From positions 1-64,000 of the forward strand of contig JAYNQW010000013.1 in the NCBI GenBank assembly GCA_038114465.1: a stretch of DNA of 64,000 nt, given 5' to 3'. The stretch comes from CALINB01 sp938045325. Lineage in GTDB: Bacteria > Pseudomonadota > Alphaproteobacteria > Rhodospirillales > CALINB01. Of this stretch, positions 25,786 to 33,990 are shown one piece after another (the first letter of the stretch is position 1; every line of letters starts with the position of its first letter). Under the pieces are notes generated by a model. The model searched no databases. It saw only the letters and a list, made by a program, of their open reading frames with translations, and was not told where the DNA came from. A program made the position numbers and the translations under genes.

Positions 25786-28377
25786 ATGGATTTTGAAAAA
25801 TATTCAGAGCGGTCGCGGGGCTTTGTTCAATCCGCGCAAACGCTGGCGCAGCGAACCGGCCATCAGCAACTCACACCACTACACATATTAAAAGTTCTTT
25901 TAGAGGACCAAGAGGGCCTCGCCGCTAATTTAATGCAGGCGGCCGGTGCCGATCCCAAAAAGGCTTTGCAGCTTTGCGATGTTGAACTCGGCAAAATGCC
26001 GAAGGTTGAAGGTGCCGGCGCGGGACAGGTATATCTGGCGCAGGAAACGAACCGGTTGTTTGAGCAAGCTGAACAGCTTGCCGAAAAAGCCGGTGATTCA
26101 TTTGTAACTGCCGAGCGCTTGTTGCTGGCGCTAACATTAGCCGCGAGCACGGCAGCGGCAAAAGCGTTGGCCGATGCCGGACTGACGGCGCAAAACCTTA
26201 ATAAAGCCATCGAAGATGTACGCAAGGGCCGCAAGGCGACGAGTGCGACGGCGGAAGATTCATACGATGCGCTGCAAAAATATGCGATCGACATGACCGC
26301 GCGTGCCGCCGATGGTAAATTGGATCCGGTCATCGGCCGTGACGAGGAAATTCGCCGCACTATTCAAGTGCTGTCCCGGCGTACGAAGAACAACCCTGTT
26401 TTGATCGGCGAGCCGGGTGTCGGCAAGACCGCCATCGTCGAAGGTTTGGCGCAGCGTATCATTAACGGCGATGTGCCGGAGAATCTCAAAAACAAAAAAT
26501 TGATGGCGCTCGACATGGGCGCGCTCATCGCCGGTGCGAAATACCGGGGTGAGTTTGAAGAACGCCTCAAGGCCGTATTGAGTGAAATTACAGCGGGCGC
26601 CGGTGAGTTTGTATTGTTCATCGATGAAATGCACACCATTGTCGGCGCCGGTGCCGCCGAGGGTGCCGTCGATGCGTCGAACCTCTTAAAGCCCGCCTTG
26701 GCGCGCGGCGAATTACATTGTGTCGGTGCAACGACGCTGAATGAATATCGTCAGCATGTCGAAAAAGACGCAGCACTCGCCCGGCGCTTCCAGCCTGTCT
26801 TTATTCCCGAGCCGACGGTCGAGGATACAGTTTCGATCTTGCGGGGCTTGAAAGAAAAATACGAGTTGCATCATGGCGTGCGCATTCATGATTCGGCATT
26901 GGTTTCCGCGGCGACATTATCGAACCGTTACATCAGCGACCGGTTTTTGCCGGATAAAGCCATTGATTTGATGGATGAAGCGTCGAGCCGATTACGCATG
27001 GAGGTTGATTCAAAACCGGAAGAAATCGATGAACTCGACCGGCGCATTATTCAGCTTAAAATCGAACGCGAAGCCTTGAAGAAGGAAACCGATAAGGCTT
27101 CTAAAGAGCGGCTAAAATCGCTTGAAGAAGAACTGGATGAGTTTGAGAGCCGCTCGAAGGTGCTGACCGAGGAATGGCAAGGCGAAAAAAATGCGCTTGC
27201 CGATGCGACAAAGATTAAAGAGCAGCTCGATCAAGCCCGCAACGCGCTCGAAAAAGCGATGCGCGAAGGGGCTTATGAAAAAGTCGGTGAGTTGCAATAC
27301 GATCTCATTCCGAAGCTTGAGGCGAAATTGGCCGAAGGTGAAGCGCATGAAGAGCACACCATGGTCGAAGAAGCCGTCACGCCCGAGCATATTGCCGCCA
27401 TCGTGTCGCGCTGGACCGGTATTCCGGTCGATAAAATGCTGCAAGGCGAACGCGATAAGCTTTTGCAAATGGAAGACAACCTGCGCAAACGCGTCATCGG
27501 CCAAGAAGAAGCCTTGTCGGCGGTCTCGAACGCCGTGCGCCGCGCGCGCTCAGGCCTGCAGGATGCGAGCCGGCCGATCGGTTCTTTCTTATTCTTGGGC
27601 CCGACCGGTGTCGGTAAAACCGAACTGACCAAGGCGCTGGCCGAGTTTATGTTCGACGATGAAAGCGCTTTGATCCGCATCGACATGTCGGAGTACATGG
27701 AGAAGCACGCTGTCGCGCGCCTCATCGGCGCCCCGCCGGGATATGTCGGCTATGATGAAGGCGGCGCCTTGACCGAAGCTGTGCGCCGCCGGCCTTATCA
27801 AGTCATCTTGTTTGATGAAGTTGAAAAGGCGCATCCGGATGTTTTCAACGTGTTGTTACAGGTGCTCGATGACGGACGGCTGACCGACGGCCAAGGCCGC
27901 ACGGTCGACTTTTCCAATACCGTGATCGTGTTGACGTCGAACCTGGGCGCGGAATATCTCGTGGCGCAAAAAGAGGGTCAGGATTCATCCGAGGTTTACG
28001 ATCAGGTTATGGAGGTCGTGCGCGCCGCGTTCCGTCCGGAATTCCTCAACCGCCTGGATGAGATCATCCTGTTCCATCACCTGACGCGCGAACAAATGGA
28101 CGGTATCGTCGAAATTCAACTGGGCCGCTTGCAGGGCTTGTTGGCGGACCGGAAAATCGAATTGCAACTCGATGCTGCCGCACAAAAATGGCTCGCCGAT
28201 GCCGGGTACGATCCGGCTTACGGGGCGCGGCCCTTAAAGCGGGTCATCCAGCGTTCACTGCAAAACCCGTTGGCTAGCTTGATCCTCGAAGGGAAAGTGA
28301 ACGAGGGTGAAGCCGTCACAATCTCGGCGGGTACGGACGGCCTGACCATCAACGGTGATGTCGCCGAAGCGGCTTAA
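25786..28377 (+). CDS. clpB: ATP-dependent disaggregase ClpB
   Basis: ClpB is a hexameric AAA+ chaperone that, with DnaK, pulls proteins out of aggregates. The 863-residue protein has the Clp N domain (residues 1-145), AAA1 with Walker A GEPGVGKTA and Walker B VLFIDEMHTIVGAG, the coiled-coil M-domain (about 405-530), AAA2 with GPTGVGKTE and ILFDEVEKAHPD, and the ClpB C-terminal domain. The length is standard. Start ATG 25786 is preceded by TAAGGG. A roughly 260-bp non-coding stretch lies upstream; I see no clear sigma-32 box there. Its stop lies next to the convergent rhomboid gene stop. Confidence 0.97.
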   Translation: MDFEKYSERSRGFVQSAQTLAQRTGHQQLTPLHILKVLLEDQEGLAANLMQAAGADPKKALQLCDVELGKMPKVEGAGAGQVYLAQETNRLFEQAEQLAEKAGDSFVTAERLLLALTLAASTAAAKALADAGLTAQNLNKAIEDVRKGRKATSATAEDSYDALQKYAIDMTARAADGKLDPVIGRDEEIRRTIQVLSRRTKNNPVLIGEPGVGKTAIVEGLAQRIINGDVPENLKNKKLMALDMGALIAGAKYRGEFEERLKAVLSEITAGAGEFVLFIDEMHTIVGAGAAEGAVDASNLLKPALARGELHCVGATTLNEYRQHVEKDAALARRFQPVFIPEPTVEDTVSILRGLKEKYELHHGVRIHDSALVSAATLSNRYISDRFLPDKAIDLMDEASSRLRMEVDSKPEEIDELDRRIIQLKIEREALKKETDKASKERLKSLEEELDEFESRSKVLTEEWQGEKNALADATKIKEQLDQARNALEKAMREGAYEKVGELQYDLIPKLEAKLAEGEAHEEHTMVEEAVTPEHIAAIVSRWTGIPVDKMLQGERDKLLQMEDNLRKRVIGQEEALSAVSNAVRRARSGLQDASRPIGSFLFLGPTGVGKTELTKALAEFMFDDESALIRIDMSEYMEKHAVARLIGAPPGYVGYDEGGALTEAVRRRPYQVILFDEVEKAHPDVFNVLLQVLDDGRLTDGQGRTVDFSNTVIVLTSNLGAEYLVAQKEGQDSSEVYDQVMEVVRAAFRPEFLNRLDEIILFHHLTREQMDGIVEIQLGRLQGLLADRKIELQLDAAAQKWLADAGYDPAYGARPLKRVIQRSLQNPLASLILEGKVNEGEAVTISAGTDGLTINGDVAEAA

Positions 28378-28378
28378 G

Positions 28379-29137
28379 TTAACCGCCGCTTCTCGGAATT
28401 TGCGAACGGCCCGTCTGCGTCGAACGGCTTGTTGGGCCGCTCGTCGGTCGGCCGCCGCGGTTGCGGTACAAAAGCCATACCAACGCAATGCCGCCGGCGA
28501 ATCCGCCGATATGCGCCCACCAGGCGATGCCGCCAACTTCACTGCCGTTTTGTGTGCCGAGCGATGCCGTGCCTTGGAAAAGTTGTATGGCGAACCAAAT
28601 GCCGGTGTAAATCAATGCCGGTAAACGAAACACCAGCGGGAAAAAGAAAATCGGCTGGATGACATGGACCCGGGCTTTGGGAAAAATATACGTGTAGCCG
28701 CCGAGCACGCCCGCAATGGCGCCAGAGGCCCCGAGCGCCGGTATTGTTGAAAGGGTGTTAAAAATATAATGGCCGTAGCTGCCGAGCGCACCGCAAACGA
28801 GATAGAACAATAAAAACCGTAACCGCCCCATGCGGTCTTCAAGCGGGGCGCCGAATAACCACAATGTCCATATATTGATGATCAGGTGCAGGGCACCGCC
28901 GTGCATGAATGTATTGGTGATGAGTGTCAGGTATGGATTGGTCGAGAGGCCAGTTTGCGCGATGATCGACGGATCGCTCAAAATCACCGGCACCAGGGCA
29001 TACGTATAAAGGAAGTATAGTTCGTTTTGCGGGGAAAGTCCGAGTTGGTAAAAATAGACCGCAATGTTGGCGACTATGAGCGACATCGTCACAGCGGGTG
29101 AACCGAGCGAAGGGGCGTCTGTTCGAAACGGAATCAT
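28379..29137 (-). CDS. Rhomboid family intramembrane serine protease
   Basis: This is a 252-residue membrane protein with six or more hydrophobic segments. The catalytic serine motif GASGAIAGVLGGY lies at about residue 137, the histidine motif WWAHIGGFAGGIAL at about 206, and the substrate-gating HGGALHLIINIWTLWLFG just before the serine. The size and the basic, Gly/Arg/Ser-rich C-terminal tail fit bacterial rhomboids. The substrate is unknown. Confidence 0.93.
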   Translation of the reverse strand: MIPFRTDAPSLGSPAVTMSLIVANIAVYFYQLGLSPQNELYFLYTYALVPVILSDPSIIAQTGLSTNPYLTLITNTFMHGGALHLIINIWTLWLFGAPLEDRMGRLRFLLFYLVCGALGSYGHYIFNTLSTIPALGASGAIAGVLGGYTYIFPKARVHVIQPIFFFPLVFRLPALIYTGIWFAIQLFQGTASLGTQNGSEVGGIAWWAHIGGFAGGIALVWLLYRNRGGRPTSGPTSRSTQTGRSQIPRSGG

Positions 29138-29196
29138 CGTCTCATACCGTAGGTTACGTTTGAAAGGTCCGCAACCAATTCTGAAACAGCGTCCGG

Positions 29197-30615
29197 TCAG
29201 CGTGTATTGCTGGCGAGTTTTGATTTAAGGCGCAGGGTTGCGATTTGGCGGTCGATGAATGTTTTTGCCGTATTGAAACGGTCGAGTTCGGCTTTTTGCA
29301 GTTGACGGCCCGAGGGCATGCGGACCCGCAGCGGGTTGACCTGCCGTCCGGCGCGGAGAATTTCGTAATGCAGGTGCGGTCCGGTTGAACGCCCGGTCGT
29401 GCCGACATAACCGATCACTTGGCCTTGCCTGACGCGATTGCCGCGCTTCAGGCCGCGGGCGAACCGGTGCAGATGCGCATACGCGGTCGAATGGGTGCGG
29501 TTGTGGCGAATGCGGATATAGCGGCCATAACCGCCGTTCCAGCCGATTTTCCGAATGACACCGTCACCGGCTGCGTAGATCGGCGTACCGCGAGGCGCGG
29601 CAAAATCGACGCCGCGATGCATTTTGGTGTAACCCAATATCGGATGACGGCGGCGGCCGAACCCGGATGAAAGCCGCGCGCCGTCAATCGGCGTGCGCAT
29701 CAGTGCTTTACGTGCGCTTTTCCCGTTTACGTCAAAATAATCGGTGGTGCCGTCTTTCGTGGTGTAGCGGTAAATTTTTAATGTGCGCCGGTTGGATTTC
29801 AACACAGCGTACTTGATGTTGCCGGCCCGCACTCGATTGCCGTCTTCATCTGTATAGTGCTCATAGAGCACTTCAAAGGAATCACCAGGATGGATATCCC
29901 GTTGAAAGTCGATGTCCCAGGAGTATGCCCGAATGAGTTCGGCCAAAACACGGTTCGGCACGCCTGATTTCTTGCCTGCAACAAAAAGGCTATGACGAAT
30001 GACGCCGGTTTTTAAGGCTAGTTCGGTTTGCAGTTGTTTTTTCTCGACCGTGGCGTCGAATTCGCCGGACTCGTTTCGCCGGACGATAATATCGCGATCA
30101 AAATCGGGTGCGAGCTCAATGCCCAGCAAACTGCCGACGGTCTGTCCGGCCGCTTGCGGCAAAAATGTCAGTTTAATTCTTTGCCCTTTTTCAATGTGCC
30201 GTGGGTTGTAATGGACCTTGAGCGCCTTTATGGCGGCTTGGGTTTTATCACGGGAAAATCCGGTACGGATCAAGAGCCCGGAAAGCGTTTCCCCGCGGCG
30301 GATGCGCAAGGTATACCGATACGGCGTGTCGGGAACGATTTCGGTTCTCGGCAGTTGGCGTAAATGAATGCGCAGTGATGCTGCTGCCGCCGGATTGCCG
30401 AGGGATATTGGCGCCTTGGCCAGAGTGGCGGCGGAAAAATGAATAGGCTTGGATTGTCCGTTCAAGATTTCCCGGGTTCCCTCCTCGGGAAACTCTAGGA
30501 CGACACGCGCCGACACGATGATACAGGCGATCAAAACGCCTGCGGCAAGTAGACCTCTTAACAGCATGGGACCGGTTTTTTTATGAAAAGTGGAAAAGAT
30601 TGAAGCTGGCGCCAT
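29197..30615 (-). CDS. M23-family peptidoglycan endopeptidase (MepM-like) with LysM/OapA-like N-domain
   Basis: This 472-residue protein probably cleaves cross-links in peptidoglycan. It has an N-terminal membrane anchor (LLRGLLAAGVLIACIIVSARVV, about residues 18-40), an OapA/LysM-like region with RIRRGETLSGLLIRTGF (about 106-120), and a C-terminal M23 metallopeptidase domain. Zinc ligands are in MHRGVDFAAPRGTPIYAAGDG (H and D) and GPHLHYEIL (H-x-H). It shares a roughly 320-bp upstream region with the divergent selenium binding-protein gene. Confidence 0.93.
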   Translation of the reverse strand: MAPASIFSTFHKKTGPMLLRGLLAAGVLIACIIVSARVVLEFPEEGTREILNGQSKPIHFSAATLAKAPISLGNPAAAASLRIHLRQLPRTEIVPDTPYRYTLRIRRGETLSGLLIRTGFSRDKTQAAIKALKVHYNPRHIEKGQRIKLTFLPQAAGQTVGSLLGIELAPDFDRDIIVRRNESGEFDATVEKKQLQTELALKTGVIRHSLFVAGKKSGVPNRVLAELIRAYSWDIDFQRDIHPGDSFEVLYEHYTDEDGNRVRAGNIKYAVLKSNRRTLKIYRYTTKDGTTDYFDVNGKSARKALMRTPIDGARLSSGFGRRRHPILGYTKMHRGVDFAAPRGTPIYAAGDGVIRKIGWNGGYGRYIRIRHNRTHSTAYAHLHRFARGLKRGNRVRQGQVIGYVGTTGRSTGPHLHYEILRAGRQVNPLRVRMPSGRQLQKAELDRFNTAKTFIDRQIATLRLKSKLASNTR

Positions 30616-30935
30616 AAATCCTCGCTATGACCGGCGATCATAGGATTGAAATGAGGCCGGAAAATGGCGGGCGATGATTTTACTATCAAGGTGTTTCGTT
30701 CCGATTCCATCAGTAGAATCAATGATATCCGCCAAATCGTTAAAGATTGGTTGTCTCCTTGAAGCCCCCAAAGATTCAATCCGAAGCCGTATGACAAAAT
30801 TGTGAGGCAATAAGACAAAAAGCGCGGTTTACCGCGACTGGTTGGGCCAGTATGGTTTTCTTTGACCGGCATCCGAAGATATGAGGTCCTCAGGATGAAG
30901 CCGGCGAATAATCTCATCTCCCCCTAGGAGGAATT
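30616..30935. promoter_or_regulatory. Divergent intergenic region before the selenium transporter
   Basis: This roughly 320-bp gap separates the M23 peptidase (minus) and the transporter binding-protein gene (plus) and should hold both promoters. A strong SD (TAGGAGG) lies at about 30925-30932, close before the plus-strand ATG. A perfect palindrome CGCGGT-TT-ACCGCG is at 30823-30836. No long ORF with good codon use was seen here. Confidence 0.6.
30823..30836. promoter_or_regulatory. 14-bp perfect palindrome, candidate operator
   Basis: CGCGGT and ACCGCG flank TT. It lies about 100 bp before the start codon of the selenium binding-protein gene. It could be an operator or a small hairpin; no T-run follows it, so it is not a good terminator. 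Confidence 0.35.
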
Positions 30936-31814
30936 ATGTATAAAAAATTCTTTATGAGCCTGCTCATCGCGGCGGGCTGTGTCTTAATGAACCCGGCGGC
31001 AATTTCGACCGCTCAAGCCAAAGAACTCGTTTTTACGGCCATTCCCGATCAAGATGAAGCCCGGCTTATGACCCGTTTCGGTAAAGTTGCAAAGTATCTT
31101 TCAAAAAAGCTGGGCATTCCCGTGAAATACATCCCGGTAAAATCCTATGCTGCTTCTGTCACGGCCTTTCGAAACAACCAAGTGCAGCTCGCCTGGTTTG
31201 GCGGCTTGTCCGGTGTGCGCGCTCGACAATTGGTCCCCGGTTCTAAGGCGCTTGCCATGGGCGCAGAGGACAAGGCGTTCACCAATTATTTCATCGCGCA
31301 CAGCTCTACGGGATTGAAAAAGAGCAGCAGCTTCCCGAAAGAAATAAAGGGCAAAACATTTACCTTCGGTTCTAAGGGCTCGACCTCGGGCCGGTTGATG
31401 CCGGAATATTTTGTGCGCCAGCATTTCGGCAAGGCACCCGATAAGGTGTTCTCACGGGTTGGTTACTCCGGCGACCACTCGCGGACCATCGCCCTGGTTC
31501 AATCGGGCGCGTTTCAAACGGGGACCGTTAACCCCAAGGTTTGGCATAAGGAGCTCAAAGCCGGCAAGATTGATCCCGCGAAAGTAAGCGTCATTTGGAC
31601 AACACCGACGTACCCCAACTACAACTGGTCGATGCGCGGTGATGCAGACAAACGCTTTGGAGCCGGGTTCACGAAAAAGGTGCGCCAAGCCCTTCTTGAT
31701 ATGAAGGACCCCGATTTACTCAAGCAGTTTCCGCGTTCGGCATTCATCCCGGCCAGCAATTCGGACTATAAGCCGATCTTAGATGTTGGAAAGGCAATCG
31801 GAATAATCGACTGA
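30936..31814 (+). CDS. Periplasmic binding protein of a probable selenium-oxyanion (selenate/selenite-type) ABC transporter
   Basis: This 292-residue phosphate/phosphonate-type binding protein (PhnD-like fold) has a signal peptide (MYKKFFMSLLIAAGCVLMNPAAISTAQA). The mature start KELVFTAIPDQDEARLMTRFGKVAKYLSKKLGI and the internal QLAWFGGLSGVRARQLVPGS match the binding-protein family annotated as putative selenate transporter components, which co-occur with selenium genes. The first gene of a tight row (binding protein, ATPase, permease, SelD fusion), it is followed by the ATPase after 16 bp. The substrate is inferred from family and context; phosphonate remains an alternative, but no phosphonate genes are nearby. 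Confidence 0.8.
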   Translation: MYKKFFMSLLIAAGCVLMNPAAISTAQAKELVFTAIPDQDEARLMTRFGKVAKYLSKKLGIPVKYIPVKSYAASVTAFRNNQVQLAWFGGLSGVRARQLVPGSKALAMGAEDKAFTNYFIAHSSTGLKKSSSFPKEIKGKTFTFGSKGSTSGRLMPEYFVRQHFGKAPDKVFSRVGYSGDHSRTIALVQSGAFQTGTVNPKVWHKELKAGKIDPAKVSVIWTTPTYPNYNWSMRGDADKRFGAGFTKKVRQALLDMKDPDLLKQFPRSAFIPASNSDYKPILDVGKAIGIID

Positions 31815-31830
31815 TCCGACATTTCGTCTC

Positions 31831-32493
31831 ATGACCCTCTTAACCTTAGAGAAGGCAACCGTCACCTATGATGGCAACGCCGTTTTGCGCGACGTTACAT
31901 TATCAATAGAGCAAGGTGAACGGATTGCCCTGGTCGGCAAGAGCGGCGCCGGCAAATCAACGCTGTTGAATTTACTTTATCAACAGCAGCGCCGGCGTTC
32001 GGCTCTTGTGCCGCAAGATCTTGGGCTCGTGCGAGTGCTGTCGGTATTTCATAACGTGTTTATTGGCCGTTTAAACGGGCACAGCACGTGGTACAACATC
32101 GCGAACCTCATTCGGCCGTTTAATGCTGAAGTTGAAGCAATCAGGCAAATTCTGGCGCAATTGGTTCTTGAAGATAAATTGTTTGCAGCTGTTGATCAGC
32201 TTTCCGGCGGACAACAGCAACGCACGGCCGTTGCACGGGCCCTCTATCACGAGGGTGATATTTTTATTGGCGATGAACCTGTTTCCAATGTCGATGAACA
32301 CCAATCGCGTGTTGTATTGGAAAGTATTAATGAAAAACACGAAACAGTCATTCTCGCCATGCACGATGTCGAATTAGCGATCGGTTATACGGATCGCATT
32401 ATCGGCCTCGAAGGCGGGCAAATCGTTTTCGATCAACCGTCATCGTCAATTAAAGCAGCAGATCTTGAACATTTATACAAAAACGGCGGATAG
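31831..32493 (+). CDS. ABC transporter ATP-binding protein of the selenium transporter
   Basis: This 220-residue ATPase energises the transporter. Walker A GKSGAGKST lies near residue 36, the Q-loop at LVPQDLGL, the ABC signature LSGGQQQR near 130, Walker B DIFIGDEPVSN near 150, and the switch histidine in LAMHDVEL. It is PhnC-like but short. It starts 16 bp after the binding protein gene, and its 3' end overlaps the permease start by 29 nt. Confidence 0.88.
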   Translation: MTLLTLEKATVTYDGNAVLRDVTLSIEQGERIALVGKSGAGKSTLLNLLYQQQRRRSALVPQDLGLVRVLSVFHNVFIGRLNGHSTWYNIANLIRPFNAEVEAIRQILAQLVLEDKLFAAVDQLSGGQQQRTAVARALYHEGDIFIGDEPVSNVDEHQSRVVLESINEKHETVILAMHDVELAIGYTDRIIGLEGGQIVFDQPSSSIKAADLEHLYKNGG

Positions 32494-33988
32494 CCGGCCG
32501 ATTATTCCTGAATCACCGCTGGTTCGAGCTAGTTTGTTGTTCGTTCTCATCGCGCTCGCCTGCCTTAGCGTGGCCGATCTTGAAATCACAACCGTCGATC
32601 CGTGGGGCGAGATGGCCCGGGTCGGGCTCGGCATTATCACGCCGAATTTTTTCGCCACTGAACATTTGTTTGAAGCGCTCGCCAACACCGTCGCTTTTGC
32701 CATTATCGGCGTTGCGGTGGCCAACGTTATAGGATTTGGCCTTGCCTTGCTCTTCCGGTTCCGCGCCGTGCGGGTCGGTTGTGCGTTTGTGCGCGCCGTT
32801 CATGAGTTATTTTGGGGTTTAATATTTTTACAAGTTTTCGGCTTATCGACAGTAACCGGTGTGTTGGCTATCGCCATTCCATATTCCGGTATTGTTGCAA
32901 AAGTGTATTCGGAAATTCTCGAAGAGGCTGATAAAACACCCCTTAAATCATTGCCGGCGGGCACCAATTCGATTTCGACTTATTTATATGTGCGTATCCC
33001 TGATGTATGGGCACATTTTAAAACCTATTCATTTTACCGCTTGGAGTGCGGTTTGCGCTCGAGTGCGGTCCTTGGATTTGTCGGCTTGCCGACGCTCGGG
33101 TTTCATTTGGAAACCGCTTTTAAGCAAGGCCATTTTTCCGAAGTGTCCGCTTTACTCATTTTGTTTTACATCGTGATCGCGACGATCCGCCAATGGGTGC
33201 ATGCGAAACTCGTGCCTGTTTATATCTTGCTTGCCCTTTGGGTTCTGCCGGGCGGCGCGCCGATTATGTGGGAAAACGCCATACGGTTTTTTACCAGTGA
33301 CATCATCCCTCATCCATTGCGGGTGGCTGAAACGATCGATGCGGCTTCGTTAAGCGCATTATGGGCCTGGTTTGCTGATTTATTTACCAATCAAGCTTTG
33401 CCGGGTATTGCCAACACACTTGTGTTGACCATGATCGCGCTAGTTGGCTCCGGCATTCTCACGCTTTTATTTTTCCCGTTGATCTCGCCGTTGTTCTTTG
33501 GCCGTTTTGGCCGCACGGCAGGGCACGTTTTTCTCGTCGTCGCCCGTTCGACCCCGGAATATATTTTGGCCTATATCCTTTTGCAGTTGTGGGGTCCGTC
33601 GATGATCCCGGCCGTGATTGCGCTCGCGCTGCATAACGGTGCGATCATCGGCCACTTGATGGGCCGGTACACCGAGGAAATGGCACTGCGACCCGACCGG
33701 TCCTCAGGCTTGAATCTATACGCCTTCGAGGCCCTGCCGCGCATTTATCCGCAGTTCTTGGCATTCTTGTTTTATCGCTGGGAAGTTATTTTGCGCGAAA
33801 CCGCCATCCTCGGCATACTCGGTATCGCGACCCTCGGTTTTTTTGTCGATTCGGCATTTTCCGAAATTCGCATCGATAAAGCTCTTGTTCTTATTCTGAT
33901 TACCGCTTTATTAAATATCGCCGTTGATGCGTTATCCCGTTATATTCGCTCACGGTTACGCCTTCAGACCACGCCGGAAGTTAAATAG
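32465..33988 (+). CDS. Two-domain ABC permease (PhnE-PhnE-like fusion) of the selenium transporter
   Basis: This 507-residue inner-membrane protein contains two homologous permease halves. Each has about six membrane segments, and each carries the FYRWE/FYRLE-C-G-L-R-S/E-T-A-ILGxxGxxTLGF coupling region (about residues 195-220 and 435-465). Transporters of this type often have two separate or identical PhnE subunits, so the fusion supplies both halves of the channel in one chain. The start is TTG 32465, which overlaps the ATPase gene; a slightly later start cannot be excluded. It ends 2 bp before the SelD fusion. Confidence 0.82.
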   Translation: MNIYTKTADSRPIIPESPLVRASLLFVLIALACLSVADLEITTVDPWGEMARVGLGIITPNFFATEHLFEALANTVAFAIIGVAVANVIGFGLALLFRFRAVRVGCAFVRAVHELFWGLIFLQVFGLSTVTGVLAIAIPYSGIVAKVYSEILEEADKTPLKSLPAGTNSISTYLYVRIPDVWAHFKTYSFYRLECGLRSSAVLGFVGLPTLGFHLETAFKQGHFSEVSALLILFYIVIATIRQWVHAKLVPVYILLALWVLPGGAPIMWENAIRFFTSDIIPHPLRVAETIDAASLSALWAWFADLFTNQALPGIANTLVLTMIALVGSGILTLLFFPLISPLFFGRFGRTAGHVFLVVARSTPEYILAYILLQLWGPSMIPAVIALALHNGAIIGHLMGRYTEEMALRPDRSSGLNLYAFEALPRIYPQFLAFLFYRWEVILRETAILGILGIATLGFFVDSAFSEIRIDKALVLILITALLNIAVDALSRYIRSRLRLQTTPEVK

Positions 33989-33990
33989 TC

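Noticed and set aside
30558..30917. Minus-strand ORF of 119 residues upstream of the selenium transporter
   Set aside because: It overlaps the divergent promoter region and the M23 gene start, has no recognisable domain and poor codon use. It is probably not a gene.
30936..33988. Phosphonate (PhnCDE) transporter
   Set aside because: The parts resemble PhnDCE, but no phosphonate-degrading gene is near, and the direct link to selD and the sen genes favours selenium oxyanions.
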